Source: an uncultured Prevotellaceae bacterium (GTDB lineage: Bacteria > Bacteroidota > Bacteroidia > Bacteroidales > Bacteroidaceae). Taken from it: 64,000 nt of DNA. Of the stretch, positions 1 to 8,649 are shown piece by piece (positions within the stretch are counted from its first letter, which is position 1; each line of letters begins with the position of its first letter). Where the stretch lies: the NCBI GenBank assembly GCA_937898415.1, contig CALDLA010000121.1, positions 26,630 through 90,629 of the forward strand. The letters are read 5' to 3'. The notes beneath the pieces are model-generated. The model searched no databases, had not been told where the DNA came from, and saw only the letters and a program-made list of their open reading frames with translations. The position numbers and the translations under genes were made by a program.

Positions 1-230
1 GCTCATGAGCAAGCCACAAGTGAGCAGGGTCACTCGCCGTCCTTGTCTAACGATTTGTCTTTGTTTCATACATTTAGGTTTTTATTATTATTGTTTTATA
101 TATATTGTTTCTTACTTATGGTTTCTTCTTTGGTGTCAGACTGCGTCAGCCGCTGTCCGAATGGTTGTCATCGTGCCTTCAATAGTATCTATATATATAA
201 TAAGGTGTAAACAAAGAAAAAGAAAGGAAC
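1..230. other. left-edge region, no gene recognised
   Basis: No convincing gene was found. An 88-codon open frame on the plus strand (about 5-271) is low-complexity and hydrophobic with no recognisable domain, and it runs into a terminator hairpin. I see no tRNA or rRNA. The stretch is AT-rich and probably intergenic between an unseen left-hand gene and the large minus-strand gene ending at 306. Confidence 0.4.
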
Positions 231-256
231 CGGAGACGGGCTTTTTGCCCGTCCCC
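231..256 (-). terminator. rho-independent terminator of the large secreted-protein gene
   Basis: Inverted repeat GGAGACGGGC / GCCCGTCCCC with a 5-nt loop, one mismatch in the stem. Read on the minus strand, it is followed by a T-rich tract. It lies about 50 nt past the stop codon of the minus-strand gene ending at 306. Confidence 0.7.
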
Positions 257-305
257 AGCCCCTTTTCATAGACTGTCAGACTTGTATAATCTGCATTTTT
301 CGTTT

Positions 306-3300
306 TTACTTGATGATCACCTTCTGCACCTTGACAGAACCGTCGCCCATCACCTTCTTCATGATGGCGATGCCCTTGCCCGGCTTGCTGATGCGTGAGC
401 CGCCTACGCTGTAGAACTCAATACGAGCGGGCTGTGCCTCCAGCGTCTCAACGAGGGTGAGGTCACCCGACGGAGTCAGCTGGCTGTTGGCGCCGCAGTA
501 GAAGAGTTTCCAAGAGTCGCAGACTACCCAGCTATTGCCAACCTCAACATCCTTCTTGATACCGATGCGGAGCTTACCGTCGTCACCGACCTTGGCAATC
601 ACCTTATTGGTATAGACACCCTCATTAGCAGTAACGATATCGGGATCCATGTAAGCTTTACCGCCAACCAGTGAGTTCGGGAGGTAGTACGTAACATCTT
701 CACCATTGACCTTGAGGATCTCCTCACCAATACCATCATAATACCAATCAGCGGTCTGGGCACCCTTCATCAGGTTAGCGACACCAGCTGCGAAGGTAGC
801 TTCATCCTCACCAACTGCATAGACGTATGCCATTGTAGAGTCGGGATTCTCCTGATAGCCATTCATAGCATCCTGGCTGGCACCAGTGCGGCACCAAGCG
901 TCAACCTGTACAATGTAGGTTCCCTTAGGCAGACCCTGGAGGTCCTGATACATATCGAACTTACTCTGCCAGAACTCCATAGCCTGTGCAGACTTCTGCG
1001 TATCGTCGTTACCGGGGTTACCAGGATTGGTCCAACCGTCACCATAGCTCAGGTCAGTATCAGGATTAACGAAGTCCGGATTGACAATCACACCCGTGAA
1101 GTCAGCAGGATTCTCGTCGGTAGCGCTCTCCCAGTCAGCCGGCATGGCGAGCTTGGTCTTCATGTTGGCAATCTGCTCCAGCAGACCAGCAACCTCGTCA
1201 TCACTGAAGTCGTGGTTTTCAATACCGCTTGTGATAGTGCCAACCAGTGCCTCAGCCTCAGCCTTAGCATTGTCGTTGGCAGAAGTGTAGATAGCAGCCT
1301 GCAGACCTGTGGTCTCATTCTCAATAGCGTCAGTCAGCTTAGCGAACAGCTCAACAGAGTTAACGATAGCAGCAGAAGCGTCGTAAACGTCGGCCAGCAT
1401 CTGGAACATGGTCTTACCATCGCCAGTAGCCACTGCCTCAGCAGCCTTATCGCTCAAGCCCTTAGCGGTATCATAGACGTTCTTACCCATCGGCTTCGTC
1501 ACGTCGATATTTGCCATAGCCTCATCCAAAGCGGGCTTCACATATTCAACATTGTAGCCCTGATAGGTCAGCTTGAAGTTATCCCAGATACACCACCAGT
1601 GTCCATTCATCTTACCTTTCACACCGATACGCATCTTTTCGCCTTCTTTCACCAGACCATAGGTGTGTACCTTATACATACCCCAGTCGAAGCACAAACC
1701 TGCAGCACCCATAGAGTTAGCATACTTGCTACCATTCATGTCTGACCAAGACCAGCTTTCAATAACAGGCAGATTACCGTCTTCATCATATTTGTCTTCA
1801 GGAACTTCCTCAGAGAATACATCGGGGAAGTTGGAGGTAGAATTATTCATGTAAAGCTTGATGGGAATGATGCTCGGGTCATAATCGACAATGGTACCAT
1901 TGGTTTCATTACGTACATAACCTTGGACATCAATCACATAAACGCCCTCAGGAGCGCCCTCCACTTCCTGCCAGAGGTCAAAGTCCCAGCAGTGCCAAGC
2001 CTCGAAGGCATGGTTAACGGTAGGATCTTCATCCTTACCATCGGGGCCAGGAGTGAAGTTACCATCAGCGTACTTGTCGGCATGCCAACCAACAGCAGTA
2101 CCATAATCACCAGTATGACCATTAGGATCAGCAGCACCTCTCTTAACACCACCCTCGAAGTCAGGGTTCTTCAGGAAGCGAGTCACGTCGTCACCTTCCT
2201 TCAGGCCTTCCTTGGCCTCCTTGTCAATCTGCTCGCAGAGAGCATTCACGTAGTCAATCTCAGCCTGCAGCTCCTCGTTGTTCAGCTTGTGCTCGTTCAA
2301 AGTGGTCTCGTAGCCAGGGAGTTCATCATCACCGACATACTTGACATCGCTTCCGACATAGTCAGCCAGGTCGCCCACAGTAATACAGATTTGCGGATTG
2401 TACGAAACATCATCCTTGCAATACTTTTCGAAGCTATCCTCACAGGTCTTCTGGTAAGTCTTCCAAAGCTCGATGTTCTTCTGCAGCTCATTATAGGCAC
2501 CATCAATCTTATTAAAGATAGCGTTCATCTCTTCCTGATTCGTAGCAGTCTTGTCACCTGCCAAAGCAGCCTTGTAGGCATCAAGCAGAGCTTCTGTATA
2601 GACAGTACCCTCGTCAATGGTCACCTCGCCGTAGTCCTTCAGTGCCTCGTCGAGCATCAGCTGATAAGCGTCGGCAGCAGCTCCGTAATAAGTCAGCGAG
2701 AAGTCGTCGAACATAGACCAGTCGTTACCAATCTGTGTGGTCTTCTTCACACCGATGGTCAACTCGCCGGTCTCGTCAACAGCCACATACAGCTTGTTGG
2801 CATACTGATTTAAGGTGTGCATGTAGTAATCGCCGGCCTTCATGCTGTTAGGAGCATAGACGGTCACGTCGTTGTCTTCCTCATCCTTCAAGGTAACCTC
2901 AATGTCACCAACACCGTAACCCTCGGGCTGAGCACCGCTCAACACGTTGACAATAGGAGTGGTACGCGTGTTTTCACCTACTGTAGCATACAGCTGGGCA
3001 TACTTGGAAGCCTCGTCCTTGGCCATCCAGTGCTTCTCAGCATCACCACCGAAGCCACCGGCACGGTAGTAACCATTCACGCCAACAGCATAGACACCGG
3101 GAGCAAGGCCCGTAATCTTCTGATAGGTATTGTAATTCTTGCTGAAGTGCTCAGCACCGTCAGAAACGTCACCGCCACGTCCGAAGGCGTCGCCCGACCA
3201 ACCGGTAGTAGCATCGCCATTGTCGAAGTGTGCGTTCTTAATCTTATTTGACATATCTACCGGGTTCTGGACAGAAGCCTGATTTGCACCCCACTCAGTG

Positions 3301-4271
3301 AATGCAGCGTCGAGCTCGGTCTGAGCCTTCTCAACGTCGGCCTTGGTAGCCTGAGTGTCAGCGAGCACAGCCTTGGCAGCATCAGTTGCGGTAAAGCCCT
3401 TGGCCTCGTAATCCTCGATGGCAGCCTTCAGCTTAGCCTTGACACCGACGATTTCGTTCAATGCAGCTTGAGCCTTGCCCATCTCATCGGTGGTGCTGGC
3501 CGTGTTGGTGTAAACAGCCAGGGCAGCAGCTACGTCGATGGACAGAGCCTCAGCGTCCTCAATGGCCTTCTTCAGGCCCATCGAAGCGATATAGGTCTTT
3601 GCACCTTCGGTATAGGCATTGTAGGCTTCCTCGTCATAGACGAATGATTCGTATGACTCAACGGTCACAGCCTTCCAATCAACGCTGGCACCCGTGACCG
3701 TGGGGTCAACATGACGCAGGATGGCGGTGAAGGCGTTACGGTTGTCACCGCTGTTAACATTGTTGTCGGTCGTAACGTAAGTTCCGTCAAAACCGAGGTA
3801 CATACCAGTGAAAGCAGGTTTGTCGGCGATGAGGGCCACATTCTGGAAACGGACGCAGCCGTCAACGATCTCGTAAGACCAAGAGTAGTTGCCCTGTGAG
3901 CCATGGTCTACCCATGTGGAGTTGCCATCATCGGTAAACATGTTGTGCTCACCAGTACCACGGGCTGGGTTGCGGTCGTTGTTCCAGAGCTCATAAGAGC
4001 CCTCAGGAGCATCAGTCTCGGTGGCAGCATCCAACCAGATTTCATTACCGAAAGTCCGGAGACTGGCCATTGTGTTCCAACCATTACCGCTGGCAAAGAA
4101 CATCTTGGTGGCTGGGTTGTAAAGGATGTAGTGAGTTCCGTCGTCAGTAAACTCCGTGAACTCCAATCCCTGTGGCTCCGGCATTGTCCAGATGCCGTCA
4201 GGCACAGCTGCCCAAGCATTTGCCCCAAACAGAGACAACATGCTCAAAACGAGTAGTTTTTTGAATTTCAT
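306..4271 (-). CDS. large secreted multidomain protein with three binding-module-like repeats
   Basis: 1321 residues with an N-terminal signal peptide (MKFKKLLVLSMLSLFGANAWA). After it comes a beta-rich segment to about residue 200. Three related modules follow, each reading roughly 'NxDF...GW...YQ.l.GlP.GvY.v.v.gy.R': starts near residues 345 (KNAHFDNGD), 720 (FLKNPDFEGG) and 1085 (VNPDFVNPD). They look like beta-sandwich carbohydrate-binding modules. Between them lie alanine/glutamate-rich helical stretches resembling FIVAR-type three-helix bundles (for example about 230-335). The C-terminus (FYSVGGSRISKPGKGIAIMKK...VIIK) resembles the Bacteroidetes cell-surface/secretion tail. No catalytic motif is recognised, so I infer a surface adhesin or glycan-binding scaffold. 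It has its own promoter, a degenerate copy of the starch-locus LacI operator upstream, and a terminator downstream. Function remains unproven. Confidence 0.75.
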   Translation of the reverse strand: MKFKKLLVLSMLSLFGANAWAAVPDGIWTMPEPQGLEFTEFTDDGTHYILYNPATKMFFASGNGWNTMASLRTFGNEIWLDAATETDAPEGSYELWNNDRNPARGTGEHNMFTDDGNSTWVDHGSQGNYSWSYEIVDGCVRFQNVALIADKPAFTGMYLGFDGTYVTTDNNVNSGDNRNAFTAILRHVDPTVTGASVDWKAVTVESYESFVYDEEAYNAYTEGAKTYIASMGLKKAIEDAEALSIDVAAALAVYTNTASTTDEMGKAQAALNEIVGVKAKLKAAIEDYEAKGFTATDAAKAVLADTQATKADVEKAQTELDAAFTEWGANQASVQNPVDMSNKIKNAHFDNGDATTGWSGDAFGRGGDVSDGAEHFSKNYNTYQKITGLAPGVYAVGVNGYYRAGGFGGDAEKHWMAKDEASKYAQLYATVGENTRTTPIVNVLSGAQPEGYGVGDIEVTLKDEEDNDVTVYAPNSMKAGDYYMHTLNQYANKLYVAVDETGELTIGVKKTTQIGNDWSMFDDFSLTYYGAAADAYQLMLDEALKDYGEVTIDEGTVYTEALLDAYKAALAGDKTATNQEEMNAIFNKIDGAYNELQKNIELWKTYQKTCEDSFEKYCKDDVSYNPQICITVGDLADYVGSDVKYVGDDELPGYETTLNEHKLNNEELQAEIDYVNALCEQIDKEAKEGLKEGDDVTRFLKNPDFEGGVKRGAADPNGHTGDYGTAVGWHADKYADGNFTPGPDGKDEDPTVNHAFEAWHCWDFDLWQEVEGAPEGVYVIDVQGYVRNETNGTIVDYDPSIIPIKLYMNNSTSNFPDVFSEEVPEDKYDEDGNLPVIESWSWSDMNGSKYANSMGAAGLCFDWGMYKVHTYGLVKEGEKMRIGVKGKMNGHWWCIWDNFKLTYQGYNVEYVKPALDEAMANIDVTKPMGKNVYDTAKGLSDKAAEAVATGDGKTMFQMLADVYDASAAIVNSVELFAKLTDAIENETTGLQAAIYTSANDNAKAEAEALVGTITSGIENHDFSDDEVAGLLEQIANMKTKLAMPADWESATDENPADFTGVIVNPDFVNPDTDLSYGDGWTNPGNPGNDDTQKSAQAMEFWQSKFDMYQDLQGLPKGTYIVQVDAWCRTGASQDAMNGYQENPDSTMAYVYAVGEDEATFAAGVANLMKGAQTADWYYDGIGEEILKVNGEDVTYYLPNSLVGGKAYMDPDIVTANEGVYTNKVIAKVGDDGKLRIGIKKDVEVGNSWVVCDSWKLFYCGANSQLTPSGDLTLVETLEAQPARIEFYSVGGSRISKPGKGIAIMKKVMGDGSVKVQKVIIK

Positions 4272-4364
4272 AAGCTTTAAGTTTTAGTAAAGTAAAATTA
4301 AAATAATAACGTTATTCGTAACATGAGACTACAGTATTTGATACTGCAACTTCAGATTATGGCG

Positions 4365-4372
4365 CAAAGATA
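4365..4372 (-). promoter_or_regulatory. -7 promoter box of the large secreted-protein gene
   Basis: TATCTTTG on the minus strand matches the Bacteroidetes TAnnTTTG -7 element. It lies about 94 nt upstream of the ATG at 4271. Confidence 0.6.
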
Positions 4373-4447
4373 ATCATTTTTTTTATAACTAAAGCAAAAA
4401 TTACCAAAAAAATTTTCTTTTGGGTGTCGATTTAACAATTAACGCCC

Positions 4448-4459
4448 GCTAACGTTTGC
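4448..4459. promoter_or_regulatory. degenerate LacI-type operator
   Basis: GCTAACGTTTGC differs at one position from the core GCAAACGTTTGC found at the malQ, susC/lacI and amylase promoters. Its centre is 81.5 bp from the -7 box of the gene at 306-4271, about two helical turns further than at the other promoters. Weaker than the other three sites. Confidence 0.4.
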
Positions 4460-4515
4460 GGAAATCGACAAAAAGATTCGAGGTGAGCCCGCGGAAAGAC
4501 AAAACTGACTATAAA

Positions 4516-4622
4516 GTAAATTCAGTGAATTTACAATGTAATTTCAGTGAATTTACAATGTAATTTCAGTGAATTTGCATTGTAATTTCAGTGAATTTAC
4601 CTAGTAAATACAGTGAATTTAC
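4516..4622. repeat. tandem array of five 19-nt palindromes, 22-nt period
   Basis: Five copies of GTAAATTCAGTGAATTTAC or close variants start at 4516, 4538, 4560, 4582 and 4604, exactly 22 nt apart. The first is a perfect 9-bp inverted repeat around one base; the others carry one or two changes. The array lies 38 nt beyond the stop of the neopullulanase gene (minus strand) and upstream of the large secreted-protein gene. It could act as a transcript-end structure or as a protein-binding array. It is not a CRISPR: the 3-nt gaps leave no room for spacers. Confidence 0.9.
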
Positions 4623-4659
4623 TTTTAAATAGCTTAAGCCCCTATTGAGTTTAGTGGCA

Positions 4660-6609
4660 CTAAAGCAGTTCTAACACCAGCGACTGCCTCGGTTTCAACT
4701 GCACATCGCGGCTCAGGTCGTAGTAACGGCCGGTGAGTACGTCCTTGGCCCGCTGTGTACTGCCGATGACCTCGGCATAGCGTTTCACCTGCATGGTGGC
4801 GGCCTTCGTGGTACCGTTGAGCACGGTCAGCACGGTCTTACCGCCATATCGACGGGCTATGACATAGACGCCCTCATAGGGGATGAACTGCGTCTGACGA
4901 CCACGGGTGATGACGGGATTGTTCTGACGCCAATGCAGCAAGCGGCTGAGCCACTGGAACATCGACTGTTCGGTCTTGGTGCGACCCTCGCGGGTAAAGG
5001 CGTTGCGGGTGTCACCGGGGAAGCCGCCGGGGAAGTCCTTACGGACGTTGCCGTCGGTGACGGCCTTCGTGCCGTTCATCAGGATCTCCGTACCGTAATA
5101 CAGCTGCGGGATGCGGTTGACGGTGAGCAGCAGGGCCAATGCCTGTTTCAGCATCAGCGAGTCGTGACCCTCGCCCAAGAAGCGGTCGGTATCGTGGTTG
5201 TCAATAAAGGCCATGACCGACGAGGGGTTCGGGTAGAGATAGTCGTAGACGAACGAGTTATACAAGCGGTTCAGACCGTTCCACCAAGCATCGGTCTCCT
5301 CGTTCTTGGCCTGCGAGAGCTTATCGAAGAACGAAAAGTCCATGACGGTCTTCAGGTAGGAGTTCGTCTCTGACAGCTTGGAGTCCTTCTGCCAGGCGGC
5401 GGTATAGGCCGGCTCCGTCACCCAGGTTTCACCTACGGTGTTGAAGTTAGGATATTCCTCGTCCAGTTCCTTCATCCAGCGCGCCATACCCTTCGCGTCG
5501 GCGTAGGGGTAGGTGTCCATGCGGATGCCGTCGATGCCGACGGTCTCAATCCACCACTTCGAGTTCTGGATGAGGTAGGTCATCAAATGCGGGTTACGCT
5601 GGTTCAGGTCGGGCATTGTGGGGACGAACCAGCCGTCCACCGTCTCGCGCAGGTCAACTTCGGAAGCGTAGGGGTCCTTCACGGGGGTCAGCTTATAGCT
5701 GGTGAGGATGTATGAGCCCCCTAAGTTAGGGGGTTGGGGGTCTGAAGGAGCATCAGACTTACCATTGTTCAGACCCCTGTCGCCCCCTAACTTAGGGGGC
5801 ACAATCAGATTCAACCAATCCTTGCTCGGCATATCGAGCGTCCACGGGTGCTCAAAGCCACTATGATTGAAAATCATGTCCATGACGACCTTCAGGCCGC
5901 GGTCGTGGGCCTCGTCCACCAGTCGGCGGTAGTCGGCATTGCTGCCGAAACGGGGGTCAACGCGGTAATAGTTGGTCGTTGCATAGCCGTGATAGGTGGA
6001 GTAGCCCTGAGCGTTGTCGGGCGAGTCGTTCTCCAGGACGGGGGTCAGCCAAAGGGCGGTCACGCCGAGCTCGCAAAAATAGTCCAAGTGTTCGCGAATG
6101 CCGTTGAGGTCGCCGCCGTGGCGCAACGACGGCTGTGAGCGGTCCTCCTTATACGTCCGCATCCCCTTTACCTGTGGGTTATGGCCGGCGCCCTGGGCAA
6201 AGCGGTCGGGCATCAGCATATAGAGCACGTCAGCATTGGTAAAGCCCATGTGCTTGTCGCCGCTCATCTCGCGCTGCTTGAGTTGATAGTCAACACTTAC
6301 TACTTTTCGCTTTTCACTTCTGAACTTCAACGTCATCGTGCCGGGCTGGGCACCGCGCAGGTTCAAGTAGATGAGCAGGTAGTTAGGCGAGTCGAGGCGC
6401 ACGAGGCTGTCGATACCGACACCAGGATAGTCGGTGGTCACGTCCTGAACATCGCGGATGCCCTGGCCATAGACCATCAGCTGCAGCGTCGGGTTCTTCA
6501 TCCCCACGTACCAGTCGGTAGGCTCTATCCGATTAATTACAGTCTTGCTTTTTGCGCTCATCGTCATTGTCATTGCCACAAGGGCGGTTAGTAAAAGTAG
6601 TCTTTTCAT
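4660..6609 (-). CDS. susA: neopullulanase / cyclomaltodextrinase-type alpha-amylase (SusA-like, GH13)
   Basis: 649 residues, signal peptide without lipobox (MKRLLLLTALVAMTMTMSA), so probably periplasmic. An N-terminal Ig-like domain (about 22-115) typical of neopullulanases precedes the GH13 barrel. The four GH13 regions are present: MDMIFNH (about 241-248), GIDGIRMD with the nucleophile Asp (about 357-364), VGETW with the acid/base Glu (about 391-395) and FIDNHDTDRF (about 466-475). It should cleave maltodextrins and pullulan fragments imported by the Sus system. It starts 19 nt after the pullulanase stop, so the two form an operon. Odd points: residues about 270-298 (PPKLGG...PPNLGG) are encoded by an 85-bp palindromic element inserted in frame, and residues about 92-108 come from a microrepeat-like stretch. 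The susA name is by similarity only. Confidence 0.9.
   Translation of the reverse strand: MKRLLLLTALVAMTMTMSAKSKTVINRIEPTDWYVGMKNPTLQLMVYGQGIRDVQDVTTDYPGVGIDSLVRLDSPNYLLIYLNLRGAQPGTMTLKFRSEKRKVVSVDYQLKQREMSGDKHMGFTNADVLYMLMPDRFAQGAGHNPQVKGMRTYKEDRSQPSLRHGGDLNGIREHLDYFCELGVTALWLTPVLENDSPDNAQGYSTYHGYATTNYYRVDPRFGSNADYRRLVDEAHDRGLKVVMDMIFNHSGFEHPWTLDMPSKDWLNLIVPPKLGGDRGLNNGKSDAPSDPQPPNLGGSYILTSYKLTPVKDPYASEVDLRETVDGWFVPTMPDLNQRNPHLMTYLIQNSKWWIETVGIDGIRMDTYPYADAKGMARWMKELDEEYPNFNTVGETWVTEPAYTAAWQKDSKLSETNSYLKTVMDFSFFDKLSQAKNEETDAWWNGLNRLYNSFVYDYLYPNPSSVMAFIDNHDTDRFLGEGHDSLMLKQALALLLTVNRIPQLYYGTEILMNGTKAVTDGNVRKDFPGGFPGDTRNAFTREGRTKTEQSMFQWLSRLLHWRQNNPVITRGRQTQFIPYEGVYVIARRYGGKTVLTVLNGTTKAATMQVKRYAEVIGSTQRAKDVLTGRYYDLSRDVQLKPRQSLVLELL
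5716..5800. repeat. 85-bp MITE-like palindromic element inside the neopullulanase gene
   Basis: The element begins GCCCCCTAAGTTAGGGGG and ends CCCCCTAACTTAGGGGGC. Each end is itself a palindrome, and the two ends are inverted copies of each other. Inside them a second inverted pair occurs (GGGGGTCTGA and TCAGACCCC). It encodes about 28 residues in frame (PPKLGG...PPNLGG) in a loop after the region I motif of the GH13 barrel, with no stop or frameshift. Confidence 0.85.
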
Positions 6610-6628
6610 ATCGTTTTGTTTTTATGGT

Positions 6629-8548
6629 CTAATCATGCAGGATGAGGGCGGACTGGGGACTGACGGTGGTACGGCGACCAAAAATCTTCTGATTGCTCTG
6701 TTCATCGATTTCACCGTCCTTGCAAACTACGGTGTACATACCCTTAGGGATGTTGACAGTGGTCGTCTCACGATTGGCATTGAGGATGACGATGATGTTA
6801 CGCCAGTCATCGCGGCCAGCATAGTCCTTCAGGCGGAAGGCGACGACGCCAGCGGGGGCATCAAGGAACTCCAAGTGCTTGCGCACCAGATGGGCATCGC
6901 CGAGACGGAAGGCTGGGTGGTTCTTACGCAAGGTGATGAGGTCGCTGTAGTACTTGAAGACCTGCGGGTAGCGCTCCTTGTTCTGCCAGTCAAGCTGGTT
7001 GATGCTGTCGGGCGACTCGAAGGAGTTATGCACCAACTTCTTGTTACGCAGCAGCTCTTCGCCGCTAAGCATGAAGGGCACACCCTGAGAAGTGAAGACG
7101 GCGGTCTGGGCCAACAGGTCGAGGCGGATCAACTCTTCTTCAGAAATGCCAGAGATGCTGGAGCGCAGACGGTCAACGAGGCACATGTCGTCATGACAGG
7201 ATACATAGGACATCAGCTGGGTGGGCTCGGTAGCCCACGGGGCCTTGCTGTAGTTGACCTTGGTCATATCGACCTGCGGATGCTGGATGCCGCCGACGAG
7301 GCCAAACTTGATGCTCTCCTCGCAGTCGGGAACGACGCCGAGCCAACCGGCCTTTTTGTCATCGTCGAAGGGACCGCGCAACGCATCTCGGATCTCATCG
7401 CTGAAAGCGGCTATACGGGGCATCTGCGGGATATTGGCCTTGACACCGAGCTGTCCGGTGGGCAGGGCACACTGGCCGGCACTCCAACCCTCACCGTAGA
7501 TGAAGATGGAGGGGTCGAGTTTATCTAACTCCTGGCGGATAAGGTTCATCGTCTCGATATCGTGACAGCCCATGAGGTCGAAGCGGAAGCCATCCACACG
7601 GTATTCGTTGTACCAGTACTTCACCGACTCTATCATGAACTTCCGCATCATCGGCTTCTCAGAGGCCGTCTCGTTGCCGCAACCAGAGCCGTTGCTCCCC
7701 ACCCGATAGTAATAATCGGGATATGTGCGCTGGAAGTTCGAGTGCTCGATGTCGTAGGTATGGTTATAGACCACGTCGAGGATGACGGCGATGCCAGCCT
7801 TGTGGAGCGCCTGTACCATCTGCTTGAACTCCAGGATGCGACAGACGGGGTCGTAGGGGTCAGTAGAATACGAGCCTTCAGGGACATTGTAGTTCACGGG
7901 ATCGTAGCCCCAGTTGTATTGGGGCTGGTCGAGGCGCGTCTCATCAACGGAGCCGAAGTCATAACTCGGCAGGATATGGACGGCATTGACGCCCAAGGCC
8001 TTCAGGTGGTCGATGGCCCACGGTTCGGTGAGGGCGAGAAACTTACCAGGATACTTCGCACCGGGACGGGCAATGGAGAAGTCACGGTGGTGCATCTCAT
8101 AGACAACGAGGTCAACGGGCGACTTGATGACGGGATGCTGGTCACAGCACCAATCGTCGGGCCACGTCTTCATATCGTTGATGATGGCACCACGCTTCCC
8201 GTTGACGCCGACGGCCTTGGCAAAGACGCCGGGCGTCTCACCATGACCAGTGTCGAAAGTATAGTAACGACCCAAGAGGTCGCCTTTGACGGTGGCAGAC
8301 CAGATGGGGGGCTGGGACTCTGGGGACTTCTGAGAACTGTTTAGGGTCATGCGGACGGTCTTCAGCGGCTTGCCACCAAGGCCATCCTTGTAAATACGTA
8401 CCTTCACACTCTTGGCCTCAGCGGGAGCAAAAAGCTGGAAAGTGGTCTGCTCAGGCGTGTAAGTCATCTCGTTAAAATCAAAGTCCTGTGCCACGACAGC
8501 CTTGGCTGCCAGCATGGAAAAAAGTCCTGCTAATATCAACTTCTTCAT
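6629..8548 (-). CDS. pulA: type I pullulanase (GH13, CBM48)
   Basis: 639 residues from ATG 8548. An upstream in-frame ATG at 8611 is rejected: the -7 box (8571-8578) lies inside that extension, and residue 22 of the long version starts a proper signal peptide (MKKLILAGLFSMLAAKAVVAQ). An N-terminal CBM48-like domain (about 25-120) precedes the GH13 barrel. YNWGYDP (about 210-216) is the type I pullulanase signature. The other motifs are DVVYNHT (about 255-261), GFRFDLMG with the nucleophile (about 317-324), YGEGW (about 346-350) and SCHDD (about 447-451). It debranches alpha-1,6 links in starch fragments in the periplasm and is co-transcribed with the neopullulanase downstream. Residues about 67-80 (NSSQKSPESQPP) look like a low-complexity insertion. 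Confidence 0.92.
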   Translation of the reverse strand: MKKLILAGLFSMLAAKAVVAQDFDFNEMTYTPEQTTFQLFAPAEAKSVKVRIYKDGLGGKPLKTVRMTLNSSQKSPESQPPIWSATVKGDLLGRYYTFDTGHGETPGVFAKAVGVNGKRGAIINDMKTWPDDWCCDQHPVIKSPVDLVVYEMHHRDFSIARPGAKYPGKFLALTEPWAIDHLKALGVNAVHILPSYDFGSVDETRLDQPQYNWGYDPVNYNVPEGSYSTDPYDPVCRILEFKQMVQALHKAGIAVILDVVYNHTYDIEHSNFQRTYPDYYYRVGSNGSGCGNETASEKPMMRKFMIESVKYWYNEYRVDGFRFDLMGCHDIETMNLIRQELDKLDPSIFIYGEGWSAGQCALPTGQLGVKANIPQMPRIAAFSDEIRDALRGPFDDDKKAGWLGVVPDCEESIKFGLVGGIQHPQVDMTKVNYSKAPWATEPTQLMSYVSCHDDMCLVDRLRSSISGISEEELIRLDLLAQTAVFTSQGVPFMLSGEELLRNKKLVHNSFESPDSINQLDWQNKERYPQVFKYYSDLITLRKNHPAFRLGDAHLVRKHLEFLDAPAGVVAFRLKDYAGRDDWRNIIVILNANRETTTVNIPKGMYTVVCKDGEIDEQSNQKIFGRRTTVSPQSALILHD

Positions 8549-8570
8549 CGTTTTAGGTATTATTTGGCGA

Positions 8571-8578
8571 CAAAGATA
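8571..8578 (-). promoter_or_regulatory. -7 box of the pullulanase-neopullulanase operon
   Basis: TATCTTTG on the minus strand, with TTTG 20 nt upstream acting as the -33 element and lying in the stem of the preceding terminator. It lies 23 nt before the ATG at 8548, which fixes the start codon. No LacI-type operator is found about 62 bp upstream. Confidence 0.7.
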
Positions 8579-8594
8579 CACAAAAAAAAGAAAA

Positions 8595-8626
8595 GCCCCA
8601 AAAGTTCTCACAAAAACTTTCGGGGC
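8595..8626 (-). terminator. terminator of the secreted binding-protein gene
   Basis: 12-bp stem GCCCCAAAAGTT / AACTTTCGGGGC (one mismatch), followed on the minus strand by TTTTCTTTTTTTT. It sits 24 nt past the stop of the gene at 8650-10500 and overlaps the -33 region of the next promoter. Confidence 0.85.
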
Positions 8627-8649
8627 CGATGGTTAATTAAATTTAGTCT

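Noticed and set aside
5..271. 88-codon plus-strand open frame at the left edge
   Set aside because: No domain, low-complexity aromatic/hydrophobic composition, and it ends in the terminator of the opposite gene.
1923..2813. Long plus-strand frame opposite the large secreted protein, and similar long antisense frames (for example 19592-20512, 37039-38880, 49997-51547)
   Set aside because: These mirror the codon bias of the real genes on the other strand, have no recognisable domains, and lack promoters.
4516..4622. CRISPR-like repeat array
   Set aside because: Gaps between the palindromes are only 3 nt and there are no spacers or cas genes.
8305..8345. NSSQKSPESQPP segment of the pullulanase as another palindromic insert
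   Set aside because: Low complexity, but no clear inverted repeat could be found in the DNA.
8549..8611. Upstream ATG of the pullulanase
   Set aside because: The -7 promoter box lies within this extension, and a normal signal peptide begins at 8548.
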